Shown here: positions 1-11,530 of the stretch, piece by piece
Layout of the letters: every line of letters starts with the position of its first letter
How positions within the stretch are numbered: position 1 is the first letter of the stretch
NCBI GenBank assembly: GCA_964019135.1
Contig: OZ025263.1
Span: 24,861,639 to 24,925,638 of the forward strand
DNA from: Arenicola marina
Taxonomy: Eukaryota; Annelida; Polychaeta; Arenicolidae
Direction: 5' to 3'
DNA length: 64,000 nt
The notes under the pieces: model-generated
What the model was told of the DNA's origin: nothing
The model's input: only the letters and a program-made list of their open reading frames with translations
Databases searched by the model: none
Position numbers and translations under genes: made by a program

Positions 1-3000
1 AATATGAAAGGTAGTCCACCATTGAATATGCTACAAGCTATTTATCTCTATGGTACGGAGATATGTCACATATCATGGTCTAATGATACATTAAGGTTTA
101 TTGCTACATTATTATGGCTGGATTGTTAGATGAATTTATTTTAAATCAGTACGGAGGTCTGAGTTCAAATTCTTTAACTAATATTCTTGACAACTGTCCC
201 GATCGTGAGGAAACCGAGGTTGATGACCCTGAGCCGTGTATTCTAAAGCACTCGCCCTACTTTGAAGTAGACTCTGTAGAAAGTACCATGAGCAACAAAA
301 GTCATTTCAACATCCTGAGTATCAATATTTGCTCATTATCAGCTAAGATAGATGAATTAAGAATCCTCATCGATGAATTAAGAGAACGAAAAGTTATATT
401 ACATGCTATCTGTATACAAGAGAGTTGGCTGTCAGATGACGATGATCTTAGCCATTTACATCTTGAAGGGTATCACACAATCTCTCAACCCAAAATGTGT
501 AGTGCACATGGTGGATTAGTCATATATTTGGATAGTGCATTTGGATATGAACTGTTATCTGTACCTGGTGAAAAAACGAAATGGGAAGGTCAATTTATTG
601 AGGTGAAAACTGCTTCTGTGAGTAAGAATATTGTAATTGGAAATATCTACAGGCCCCCGCTAGAATTAGTGGAGAGCTATAAGACTTTCTCTGAACAAAT
701 GTCTAACACGCTTACATATTTTAATCGTACAAATAAGCTTGTTGTTATCTCTGGTGATTATAACATAGATCTTCTTAGAATTATTGAAAAACAATCTGTG
801 GCGGAATTTTTTGACGCCGTGTTAGCATGTGGGTTCTTTCCCAAAATTACATTGCCAACCAGACTGTCCAGATTACGTGCTACTTTGATTGATAATTTTT
901 ATTGCAATATCTGTGACAACTTAACAGAGTCACCGGCGGGTGTCATTATAAACTCCATGTCGGATCACCTGCCCTACTTCTTGTGTGTAAAATATGAACA
1001 CTCCCGTCCAGTTGGCAGGAAAATGGTCAAATTTGTTTGCCAAGACCCGGTTTCAGTTTCAAACTTCAAAAAAGAAGTAGAATCTATGGAAATCGAAAAC
1101 ATGCTAAATAATGACATTTCATCTGACCCAAATGTGAATTACGAAATACTAGAAAAGTCCGTCCTTCGTGCTAGAGAAAAACATATTCCTTCTAAGCTAG
1201 TTAAGTTCAAAAAATTCAAGCACAAATCAAATCCTTGGATAACTAAGGGTATTATGAAATCGATCAAGTTCCGAGATAAACAGTATAAAATACTAAGAGG
1301 AACGCCGCCAGATTCTCCATTATATGAGACTCATAGAACTAATCTAAAAACGTATAATCGTATCCTAAAACGAAATATTTATTTAGCAAAGCGTGATTAT
1401 TATAATGGTCGATTCCTTAGCTGCAAAAATGATATAAAGAGGACCTGGGGTACCCTGAAAGATTTACTCAAACTTTCAAACGATAAAAGGACCTTCCCTA
1501 AGTCTATACAATTTGATGGTTATGAAATCACTGATCGCTTAACAATTTGTGAGAAATTTAATTCATTTTTTGCTACGGCTGGTCAAGAGCTTGCAAAGGC
1601 AAATTTAAAAACAACTTCTCGTCGTTTTGAAGACTATCTTAAAGGCAAGCCTAATACCGAGTTTAACTTTACATTCGTTTCCACAAACACTGTGATCGAT
1701 GTTATAAATAATCTTAAGCCTAAGCACAGTAAAGGCGTCGATTCTCTTTCTGTTAACCTTCTAAAATTGATTAAAGATGAAATCTCTGTAGCCCTGACCT
1801 TTATTGTGAATCAATCACTGGCAACAGGAATCTTTCCGTCTAAACTGAAAATTGCCAAAGTTGTACCAGTTTATAAGAAGGGTAATGAAAATGATATTAG
1901 CAACTATCGTCCAATATCAATTTTGCCGGCCATGTCTAAGGTTTTTGAGAAAATAATTGCTAACCAACTCTACAGTTACTTTGACATAAATAAACTGTTT
2001 AGAAATAGTCAATACGGATTTCGCTCCAAACATTCGACTGACCTAGCTGTATTAGAGGTTGTAGATCGTGTCCTTATATCAATGGATCAAAACCAACTTC
2101 CCGTTAGTATTTTCCTTGATCTTTCTAAGGCTTTCGACACTATTGATCATGACATATTAATCAAAAAAATTAATCATTACGGAATCCGCGGAATGGCCCT
2201 GAGTTTGCTGGAGAATTATTTAACAAATAGATCGCAATGTGTTTGTCTGGATGACGTCACATCAAACATGACGAACATAACGACAGGTGTACCACAAGGT
2301 TCCATTCTAGGACCATTATTATTCATAATTTATATTAATGACATAGAACAGTGTAGTAAATTCTTTAAATATATAATATATGCGGATGATACCACGCTTT
2401 TCTTTTCACTTAACTTATCTACAACTGGAACATCCTCTATTATTATAAATGCAGAACTTAGAAAAATAAGTGCGTGGTTGTCTGCAAATCGGCTAGTTCT
2501 TAACATAGAGAAATCCAAATATATGCTTTTTTATACGCCACAAAGAAAAGTAAACCCAATAGAGTTGTCAATTAACAATACGCATTTGGAGTGTGTTGAT
2601 GAATTCAATCTGTTGGGTGTCACCATAAATAAACATCTTAAGTGGCATAATCATGTAAGAAAAATTGCAAACAAAATAAACAAATCCATTGGCATTATGC
2701 ATAGACTGAAACATATCCTTCCCCAACACGTTTTACTAAGCCTGTATAATTCATTGATTCTGCCTCATATAACAACAGGGGTCCTGCTATGGGGTTATGA
2801 TAACACCAGTTTGTTTAGATTACAGAAAAAGGCAATGAGGGCTATTACGCTAAGTAAATGGAATGCGCACTCCGAGCCTCTGTTTAAACAACTGCGATGC
2901 CTAAAGATAACAGACATACATAAACTACAGCTGCTGAAATTTTATTACAGACAAAAGAAGGGAATTCTTCCAGAATACTTTTTGAATCTACCGCTTACTT

Positions 3001-3553
3001 CGCTTTGTGATATACACCATCATAATACCAGACGTAAATCGTATGTCTTTACCAGTAGAGCCAGACATTCCTTTGCCCTTAAGTGTATCAGACATAGTCT
3101 TGTTGATCTAATTAATAATGAGCCCACCAGTGTTCTCTCTGAAATAGACACGCCCAGCATACATGGATTCGCAAACTACAACAAAATCATTATTCTAGAT
3201 AATTACTCCTACGACTGTACCATTGAAAACTGCTACATATGCCAGTATTAACATTTATTTATGGAGGGGTAAGTGTTTGTTTTGGAGAGGGGGGTCCAAG
3301 GATGGGGGGGTGGTTCGTTAAAATTTAGTCCAAACGTTTACCCTCTGTATGATACGTTTTGTTTGTTTTTATGTTCTATTTGCGTGTTCCGCCATCTAAG
3401 CATTTTTTTTGTGTGAACTGATATGATAAGGTGGCCAGGCGTTAGCGATTAATTAATCTTAGCCTGTGTCTCCTAACCTGCAATACCTCTGTAATGCGTA
3501 TGTATTCATGTAACAACAGATTTATTTGTGTTGGTTAAATAAATGAAATGAAC
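1..3553 (+). mobile_element. Non-LTR retrotransposon (CR1/Jockey-like LINE), 5' end outside window
   Basis: The element comprises 113 bp upstream of a long endonuclease/reverse-transcriptase ORF (114-3251), the ORF, and a 300-bp 3' UTR. It ends in AATAAATGAAATGAA at about 3553, directly against the Evx minisatellite. The junction falls inside a 57-bp repeat unit, so the element inserted into the array. No target-site duplication can be checked because the left end is not in the window. Any first ORF would also lie to the left. The uninterrupted ORF suggests a young insertion. Confidence 0.85.
114..3251 (+). CDS. LINE ORF2: apurinic-type endonuclease + reverse transcriptase, 1045 aa, intact
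   Basis: This is the self-propagation protein of the LINE: it nicks target DNA and reverse-transcribes the element RNA at the nick. The N-terminal part has endonuclease/exonuclease/phosphatase landmarks in order: ILSINICSLS (about residue 67), IQESWL (about 101), HGGLVIYL (about 132), IGNIYRPP, ISGDYNIDLL and SDHLPY. The reverse transcriptase follows with YRPISILPAMSKVFE, QYGFRSKHST, motif A FLDLSKAFDTIDH, motif B TTGVPQGSILGPLLF and the catalytic YADD at about 756-759. A C-terminal tail typical of the CR1/Jockey group follows. There are no stops or frameshifts over 3138 nt. The clade assignment rests on motif style only; a related clade is possible. Confidence 0.92.
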   Translation: MAGLLDEFILNQYGGLSSNSLTNILDNCPDREETEVDDPEPCILKHSPYFEVDSVESTMSNKSHFNILSINICSLSAKIDELRILIDELRERKVILHAICIQESWLSDDDDLSHLHLEGYHTISQPKMCSAHGGLVIYLDSAFGYELLSVPGEKTKWEGQFIEVKTASVSKNIVIGNIYRPPLELVESYKTFSEQMSNTLTYFNRTNKLVVISGDYNIDLLRIIEKQSVAEFFDAVLACGFFPKITLPTRLSRLRATLIDNFYCNICDNLTESPAGVIINSMSDHLPYFLCVKYEHSRPVGRKMVKFVCQDPVSVSNFKKEVESMEIENMLNNDISSDPNVNYEILEKSVLRAREKHIPSKLVKFKKFKHKSNPWITKGIMKSIKFRDKQYKILRGTPPDSPLYETHRTNLKTYNRILKRNIYLAKRDYYNGRFLSCKNDIKRTWGTLKDLLKLSNDKRTFPKSIQFDGYEITDRLTICEKFNSFFATAGQELAKANLKTTSRRFEDYLKGKPNTEFNFTFVSTNTVIDVINNLKPKHSKGVDSLSVNLLKLIKDEISVALTFIVNQSLATGIFPSKLKIAKVVPVYKKGNENDISNYRPISILPAMSKVFEKIIANQLYSYFDINKLFRNSQYGFRSKHSTDLAVLEVVDRVLISMDQNQLPVSIFLDLSKAFDTIDHDILIKKINHYGIRGMALSLLENYLTNRSQCVCLDDVTSNMTNITTGVPQGSILGPLLFIIYINDIEQCSKFFKYIIYADDTTLFFSLNLSTTGTSSIIINAELRKISAWLSANRLVLNIEKSKYMLFYTPQRKVNPIELSINNTHLECVDEFNLLGVTINKHLKWHNHVRKIANKINKSIGIMHRLKHILPQHVLLSLYNSLILPHITTGVLLWGYDNTSLFRLQKKAMRAITLSKWNAHSEPLFKQLRCLKITDIHKLQLLKFYYRQKKGILPEYFLNLPLTSLCDIHHHNTRRKSYVFTSRARHSFALKCIRHSLVDLINNEPTSVLSEIDTPSIHGFANYNKIIILDNYSYDCTIENCYICQY

Positions 3554-6500
3554 TCTGACTCGGGCAGGTTGAGGCATGAAGTATGGGGTATGTGACTCCC
3601 TACCTTGATGGTGGACTCGGGCAGGTTGAGGCATGAAGTATGGGGTATGTGACTCCATACCTTGATGGTGGGCGCGGGCAGGTTGAGGTATGAAGTATGG
3701 GGTATGTGACTCTCTACCTTGATGGTGCACTCGGGCAGGTTGAGGTATGAAGTATGGGGTATGTGATACCCTACCTTGATGGTGGACTCGAGCAGGTTGA
3801 GGTATGAAGTATGGGGTATGTGACTCCCTACCTTGATGGTGGACACGGACAAGTTGAGGCACGAAGTATGGGGTAAGTGACTTCCAACCTTGATGGTGGA
3901 CTCGGGCAGGTTGAGGTGTGAAGCATGGGGTATGTGACTGCCTACCGTGATGATGGACTCGGACAGGGTGAGGTATAAAGTATGGGGTATGTGACTCCCT
4001 ACCTGGATGGTGGACTCGGACAGGTTGAGGTATGAAGTATGGGGTACATGACTCCCTACCTTGATGGTGGACTCGGACAGGTTGAGGTATGAAGTATGGG
4101 GTATGTGACTCCCTACCTTGATGGTGGACTCGGGCAGGGTGAGGTATAAAGTATGGGGTATGTGACTCCCCACCTTGATGGTTGACTCGGACAGGTTGAG
4201 GTATGAAGTACGGGGTATGTGACTCCCCACCTTGATGGTGGGCGCGGCCAGGTTGAGGTATGAAGTATGGGGTATGTGACTCCCTACCTTGATGGTGGAC
4301 TCGGGCAGGTTGAGGCATGAAGTATGGGGTATGTGACTCCATACCTTGATGGTGGGCGCGGGCAGGTTGAGGTATGAAGTATGGGGTATGTGACTCTCTA
4401 CCTTGATGGTGCACTCGGGCAGGTTGAGGTATGAAGTATGGGGTATGTGACTCCCCACCTTGATGGTGGGCGCGGGCAGGTTGAGGTATGAAGTATGGGG
4501 TATGTGACTCCCTACCTTGATGGTGGACTCGAGCTGGTTGAGGTATGAAGTATGGGGTATGTGACTGCCTACCTTGATGGTGGACTCGAGCAGGTTGATG
4601 TATGAAGTATCGGGTATGTGACTGCCTGCCTTGATGGTGGACTCGGGCAGGTTGAGGTATGAACTATGGGTTATGTGACTCCCCACCTTGATGGTGGGCG
4701 CGGGCAGGTTGAGGTATGAAGTATGGGGTATGTGACTCCCTACTTTGATGGTGGACTCGAGCAGGTTGAGGTATGAAGTATGGGGTACATGACTCCCTAC
4801 CTTGATGGTGGACTCGGGGAGGTTGAGGTATGAAGTATGGGGTATGTGACTGCCTACCTTGATGATGGACTCGAGCAGGTTGAGGTATGAAGTATGGGGT
4901 ATGTGACTCTCTACCTTGATGGTGGATTCGAGCAGGTTGAGGTGTGAAGCATGGGGTATGTGACTCCCTACCTTGGTGCTGGGCGCGGGCAGGTCGAGGT
5001 ATGAAGTATGGGGTATGTGACTGCCTACCTTGATGGTAGACTCGGGCAGGTTGAGGTATGAAGTATGGGGTATGTGACTCCCTACCTTGATGGTGGACTC
5101 GGGCAGGTTGAGGCATGAAGTATGGGGGATGTGACTCCCTACCTTGATGGTGGACTCGGGCAGGTTGAGGTATGAAGTATGGGGTATGAGACTGCCTACC
5201 TTGAGGGTGGACTCGGGCAGGTTGAGGTATGAAGTATGGGGTATGTGACTCCCTTCCTTGATGGTGGACTCGGGCAGGTTGAGGTATGAAGTATGGGGTA
5301 TGTGACTGCCTACCTTGATGGTGGACTCGGGAAGGTTGAGGTATGAAGTATGGGGTATGTGACTCCCTACCTTGATGGTGGACTCGGACAGGTTGGGGTA
5401 TGAAGTGTGGGGTATGTAACTGCCTACCTTGATGGTGGACTCGGGCAGGTTGAGGTATGAAGTATGGGGTATGTGACTCCCTACCTTGATGGTGGACTCG
5501 AGCAGGTTGAGGTATGAAGTATGGGGTATGTGACTGCCTACCTTGATGGTGGACTCGGGCAGGTTGAGGAGTGAAGTATGAGATATGTGACTCCCTACCT
5601 TGATGGTGGACTCGGACAGATTGAGGTATGAAGTATGGGGTATGTGATACCCTACCTTGATTGTGGACTCGAGCAGATTGAGGTATGAAGTATGGGGTAT
5701 GTGACTGCCTACTTTGAGGGTGGACTCCAGCAGGTTGAGGTATGAAGTATGGGGTATTGACTCCCTACCTTGATGGTGGACGCGGGCAGGTTGAGTTATG
5801 AAGTATGGGGTATGTGACTCCCTACCTTGATGGTGGACTCGGGCAGGTTGAGGCATGAAGTATGGGGTATGTCACTCCCTTCCCTGATGGTGGACTCGGG
5901 CAGGTTGAGGTATGAAGTATGGGGTATGTGACTCCCTACCTTGATGGTGGACTCGGGCAGGTTGAGGCATGAAGTATGGGGGATGTGACTCCCTACCTTG
6001 ATGGTGGTCTCGGGCAGGTTGAGGTATGAAGTATGGGGTATGAGAGTGCCTACCTTGATGGTGGACTCGGGCAGGTTGAGGTGTGAAGTATGGGATATGT
6101 CACTCTCTACCTTGATGGTGGACTCGGGCAGGTTGAGGTATGAAGTATGGGGTATGTGACTCCCTACCTTGATGGTGGACTCGGGCAGGTTGAGGCATGA
6201 AGTATGGGGTATGTGACTCCCTACCTTGATGGTGGACTCGGACAGGTTGAAGTATGAAGTATGGGGTATGTGATACCCTACCTTGATGGTGGACTCGAGC
6301 AGATTGAGGTATGAAGTATGGGGTATGTGACTGACTATCTTGATGGTGGACTCGGGCAGGTTGAGGTATAAAGTATGGGGTATGTGACTCCCTACCTTGA
6401 TGGTGGACGCGGGCAGGTTGAGGTATGAAGTATGGGGTATGTGACTGCCTACCTTGATGGTGGACTCGGGCAGGTTGAAGTGTGAAGTATGGGGTATGTG

Positions 6501-8735
6501 ACTCCCTACCTTGATGGTGGACTCGGGCAGGTTGAGGTATGAAGTATGGGGTATGAGAGTGCCTACCTTGATGGTGGACTCGGGCAGGTTGAGGTGTGAA
6601 GTATGGGATATGTCACTCTCTACCTTGATGGTGGACTCGGGCAGGTTGAGGTATGAAGTATGGGGTATGTGACTCCCTACCTTGATGGTGGACTCGGGCA
6701 GGTTGAGGCATGAAGTATGGGGTATGTGACTCCCTACCTTGATGGTGGACTCGGACAGGTTGAGGTATGAAGTATGGGGTATGTGATACCCTACCTTGAT
6801 GGTGGACTCGAGCAGATTGAGGTATGAAGTATGGGGTATGTGACTGACTATCTTGATGGTGGACTCGGGCAGGTTGAGGTATGAAGTATGGGGTATGTAA
6901 CTCCCTACCTTGATGGTGGACGCGGGCAGGTTGAGGTATGAAGTATGGGGTATGTGACTGCCTACCTTGATGGTGGACTCGGGCAGGTTGAAGTGTGAAG
7001 TATGGGGTATGTGACTCCCTACCTTGATGGTGGACTCGGGCAGGTTGAGGTATGAAGTATGGGGTATGTCACTGCCTACCTTGATGGTGGACTGGGACAG
7101 GTTGAGGTATGAAGTATGGGGTAAGTGACTCCCTACCGTGATGGTGGACTCGGGCAGGTTGAGGTATGACGTATGGGGCATGTCACTGCCTACCTTGATG
7201 GTGAACTGGGGCCGGTTGAGGTATGAAGTATGGGGTATGTGACTCCATACCTTGAAGGTGGACTCGGGCAGGTTGAGGTATGAAGTATGGGGTATGTGAC
7301 TCCCTACCTTGGTGGTGGACGCGGGCAAGTTGAGGCATGAAGTATGGGGTAAGTGACTGCCTACCTTGATGGTGGACTCGGGCAGGTTGAGGTATGCATT
7401 ATGAGGTATGTGACTCCCTACCTTGATGGTGGACTCGGGCAGGTTGAGGTATGAAGTATGGGGTATGAGACTGCCTACCTTGATGGTGGACTCGGGCAGG
7501 TTGAAGTATGAAGTATGGGGTATGTGACTCCCTACCTTGATGGTGGACTCGGGGAGGTTGAGGCATGAAGTATGGGGTATGTGACTCCCTACCTTGATGG
7601 TGGACTCGGACAGGTTGAGGTATGAAGTATGGGGTATGTGATACCCTACCTTGATGGTGGACTCGAGCAGATTGAGGTATGAAGTATGGGGTATGTGACT
7701 GACTATCTTGATGGTGGACTCGGGCAGGTTGAGGTATGAAGTATGGGGTATGTGACTCCCTACCTTGATGGTGGACGCGGGCAGGTTGAGGTATGAAGTA
7801 TGGGGTATGTGACTGCCTACCTTGATGGTGGACTCGGGCAGGTTGAAGTGTGAAGTATGGGGTATGTGACTCCCTACCTTGATGGTGGACTCGGGCAGGT
7901 TGAGGTATGAAGTATGGGGTATGTCACTGCCTACCTTGATGGTGGACTGGGACAGGTTGAGGTATGAAGTATGGGGTAAGTGACTCCCTACCGTGATGGT
8001 GGACTCGGGCAGGTTGAGGTATGACGTATGGGGCATGTCACTGCCTACCTTGATGGTGGACTGGGGCCGGTTGAGGTATGAAGTATGGGGTATGTGACTC
8101 CATACCTTGGTGGTGGACGCGGGCAAGTTGAGGCATGAAGTATGGGGTAAGTGACTGCCTACCTTGATGGTGGACTCGGGCAGGTTGAAGTGTGAAGTAT
8201 GGGGTATGTGACTCCCTACCTTGATGGTGGACTCGGGCAGGTTGAGGTATGAAGTATGGGGTATGTCACTGCCTACCTTGATGGTGGACTGGGACAGGTT
8301 GAGGTATGAAGTATGGGGTAAGTGACTCCCTACCGTGATGGTGGACTCGGGCAGGTTGAGGTATGACGTATGGGGCATGTCACTGCCTACCTTGATGGTG
8401 GACTGGGGCCGGTTGAGGTATGAAGTATGGGGTATGTGACTCCCTACCTTGGTGGTGGACGCGGGCAAGTTGAGGCATGAAGTATGGGGTAAGTGACTGC
8501 CTACCTTGATGGTGGACTCGGGCAGGTTGAGGTATGCATTATGAGGTATGTGACTCCCTACCTTGATGGTGGACTCGGGCAGGTTGAGGTATGAAGTATG
8601 GGGTATGAGACTGCCTACCTTGATGGTGGACTCGGGCAGGTTGAGGTATGAAGTATGGGGTATGTGACTCCCTACCTTGATGGTGGACTCGGGCAGGTTG
8701 AGGTGTGAAGTATGGGGTATGTGACTCCATACCTT
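3554..8735 (-). repeat. 57-bp minisatellite copying the Evx exon 2 / intron 2 junction, about 91 units
   Basis: Read on the minus strand, each unit has CCTCAACCTGCCCGAGTCC and ACCATCAAG, then the donor GTAGGGAGTCACATACC and the rest of a 29-nt intron-derived half. The genuine junction at 8733/8732 has the same sequence, with GTATGG as donor. Each unit is therefore half exon and half intron and carries a potential 5' splice site. The period is 57 bp, so the frame of exon 2 stays open across many units as a 19-residue repeat. Block duplications are visible: diagnostic variants recur at exactly 513 bp (9 units), 855 bp (15 units) and 342 bp (6 units). The array is cut on the left by the LINE. 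Confidence 0.95.
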
Positions 8736-8893
8736 GATGGTGGACTCCGGCAGGTTGAGGGCGGCCGCCAGTTCACACCGCTTGGGGCGGGAGACGTAGT
8801 TCTCCTTGGTGAACTCGCGCTCCAGCTTGCCCAGCTGTTCCCGGGTGAAAGCCGTTCTGTAGCGCCGAACCTGGGAGTCATCCATCGCCATGT
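8733..8893 (-). CDS. Evx: Evx/even-skipped homeobox gene, exon 2 (homeodomain residues 1-46)
   Basis: This 161-nt exon encodes most of an Even-skipped class homeodomain, a DNA-binding transcription factor of the nucleus. Visible are [12 protein letters not shown], then [15 protein letters not shown] and [17 protein letters not shown], which match Eve/Evx family signatures. The exon starts after a pyrimidine-rich acceptor (TTCTCCAG at 8901-8894). It enters in phase 1, which fits exon 1 (the codon A|AC gives Asn), and ends with AAG at 8733 followed by GTATGG. The break falls between homeodomain residues 46 and 47, the conserved intron position of Evx genes. Helix 3 (WFQNRR) is not in the window; exon 3 must lie left of position 1, past the minisatellite and LINE. 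The sequence does not decide between EvxA and EvxB type paralogs. Confidence 0.93.
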
Positions 8894-10163
8894 CTGGAGA
8901 ACCACAGAAATTCATCTTTACCACTGTGTGACCATAAGTATATGAGTATTGTCCGGTAATAATCCAGTTTTTTTCTAATAATAATACGTTCATTGTGCAC
9001 TGTAGGCACACAGGCCTAAAGTACAAATACATGCGAGTAAACATCAAATAAATAAGGTAACATTTTGAAACAGTTTTCCCATCACTTTGTACTCATCGCG
9101 GAGAAATAGCGCGATGTTATATAGGGTGGAGGTATCTATTGACATCACCAAAAAGATCAATTCCTAACGCAAGTTCTTCTTCTGATCTGAGACTTCAGGT
9201 TGGTATTTTTCTCGTCAGCATTTATACAAAGGGCAAAAACAGATTAACTTCTATAACACTTTCACCATTATTTCCGCAATACATCCACAGTCTTTCTTTC
9301 CTTGGGTCCCATTTATATATACCTGTATCGTTAAACTGTGACGTAGCTATACATATGGCTACTTCATATGGCCGCATTTGGGCAAACATATAAAGTTACC
9401 GATGAAACGCAGTAGGAAGCTTATAAAAATCACAGAAATTAGCATTGTTCATATGACAATCTGCTAAAGAATTGGCAGCACAATTACGCCTGCTGCCCAT
9501 TTAAATCTGGCAATTGTTTCACAATTGGTCGACAATTATAAGAATATATTACGCTGGATCCTGTGAAAATATATAACAATTTAAGGAATTTAGGATTCCT
9601 TTAGCGATCGTTTTAGTTATGTGATATCATTGTGTTATTATGGGCCTATATGGTTTCATCGTTAAGCTGTGATGGTCATATATGTGTGATTATTATACTA
9701 TTACATGCTTCATGTATGTGGCGGTCATATTAAAATATAACAATATAGTCGATCTTTATTATAATATGCCTCTTTATATATGATAAACGTATAAATGTGC
9801 GTGTCATCATTATACCATGATGGGTATGTATAAGTCACCACTATGACATTATAGGCATGTATATGTCTCCATTAAACAATGATATGTGTATATATGCCAT
9901 CAATAAGTTACAACATGCGTAGAGTTGATGTATCATAGTTCATCATATAAATATAACATAACACACATGGGCCCATATATTCATGATGTTACCGGCCTAT
10001 GTATAGTGCCAAGATGTGTATTTGCGTTCACAGTGCATTAAATGCTGTTGGAACAGATTTTAATGAAATCACTGCTTTAAGTAGATGTATTGTATATTAA
10101 GCACGACGTCCTTGGCAGCTCAAAACAAAAGATGAGTATCAACAGCAGGGAGACAACATGCTC

Positions 10164-10480
10164 ACTATTTACATCATTATCTTCAATAGACTTACACGTA
10201 TCTATTTACACCATTATCTTCAATAGACTTACACGTATCTATTTACATCATTATCTTCAATAGACTTACACGTATCTATTTACATCATTATCTTCAATAG
10301 ACTTACACGTATCTATTTACATCATTATCTTCAATAGACTTACACGTATCTATTTACATCATTATCTTCAATAGACTTACACGTATCTATTTACATCATT
10401 ATCTTCAATAGACTTACACGTATCTATTTACATCATTATCTTCAATAGACTTACACGTATCTATTTACATCATTATCCAC
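10164..10480. repeat. 37-bp tandem repeat, about 8.5 units
   Basis: Units contain TCTATTTACATCATTATC followed by TTCAATAGACTTACACGTA. They start at 10164, 10201 and every 37 bp to 10460, and are almost identical (one CCATTATC variant in the second unit). The repeat lies inside Evx intron 1. The homogeneity suggests recent expansion. Confidence 0.95.
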
Positions 10481-11343
10481 ATATCATTATGTCACATTAA
10501 TCTATTTCACAGGGTGCTGAAGCTCAAACTCTTTTACTGATGATGACGGGGAGGACGTATGTAATATATATATATATGACAATATATTCTATAAATATAT
10601 AATAATATATATAATATTATTGCACTTTATTTTGTAATGCGAGGTTCAATGCCCCTTGTACATTCACGCAATCACATGAGAGCACATGTCAAATTCAACA
10701 TATAGAACACATCGACGGGTGTTCATTCGCCCCCCCCCCCACCAACTGGATATGACATTAATTGGTATCTATATCAGTAGGCTTATACTAACATTCTTTA
10801 TGCATTTGATGTGTAAGTTTGACCATTATTGCAATGTTATAAATGATAGTGTTGCTAACAGAGGACCTGAGATTAAGTTTTGGAGTTATCATTATATATG
10901 ACACTTGTCCGATAGGCTGGGATTTTTCCCTAATTTCCTCGTATAATATAAAGGACAGACTGATAAAACATGATACTGGTCCAAAATGATGGCTTGCTTT
11001 GAGAAGTAATATTTACATCTATTCCCACCATCTTTACGTCGTCGCTTGGTTATGGACACTCCACGGCTGTACTCGAGGATCTGTTATATAGTATTGTATT
11101 GGCCCCCTGATGCCTCCTAGTTACATACAGAACTGATATCAAATTAATAGTGCACAATCCAAGACTGTATAAAATGTTGACCTCTTTCATAATCAATATA
11201 AGAGATGCGAACGACAAAAGCTTAATGTAAGCGAGGGATATGCAGCTTTAATAGTTTCTTTCTGATGAAATTTACACGTCCGATCAAGTCAAGTGGTGCA
11301 TTAAATATGCAAGGTATTTTCAGGAGCAAGGAATTTATTATAG

Positions 11344-11530
11344 CAGGGACGGGTCCAGGAATTTGAGAGGGGGGGGGGTCCAAACTTGAGATTTTTTTTG
11401 ACGACCGGGGGGGGGGGGGGGAAGACCACGCCTCATATACCCTTAATTTTGCATTGAAAAACGGCATTCTTCCTCAAAGAAAGGGGGGATGCGGACTTCC
11501 TAGAACCCCCCTCCCCTGGATCCGCCCTTG
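11344..11530. mobile_element. MITE-like element with CAGGG...CCCTTG ends
   Basis: The left end reads CAGGGACGGGTCCAGG and the right end CCTGGATCCGCCCTTG, forming imperfect terminal inverted repeats. TTATAG flanks both ends and may be a target duplication. Poly-G tracts fill the inside. The CAGGG ends resemble hAT-type MITEs, which is inference. Other copies or relatives are at 12080, 17106, 25758 and 33884. Confidence 0.6.

Noticed and set aside
1..3500. Evx exon 3 (WFQNRRMKDK) within the window
   Set aside because: No such coding sequence was found on the minus strand to the left of the minisatellite; that space is filled by the LINE, so the exon must be outside the window.
3506..5856. Long minus-strand repeat proteins ([12 protein letters not shown] and [13 protein letters not shown] types)
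   Set aside because: Frames of the same 57-bp array; open only because the period is a multiple of 3.
5796..9047. A single 1083-codon protein with 19-residue repeats ([23 protein letters not shown])
   Set aside because: Only the part at 8733-8893 is a real exon. The rest is intron minisatellite in the exon frame. It is reported as a possible read-through, not as a gene.
10164..10480. CRISPR-like array
   Set aside because: Directly adjoining identical units without spacers, in animal DNA with introns.
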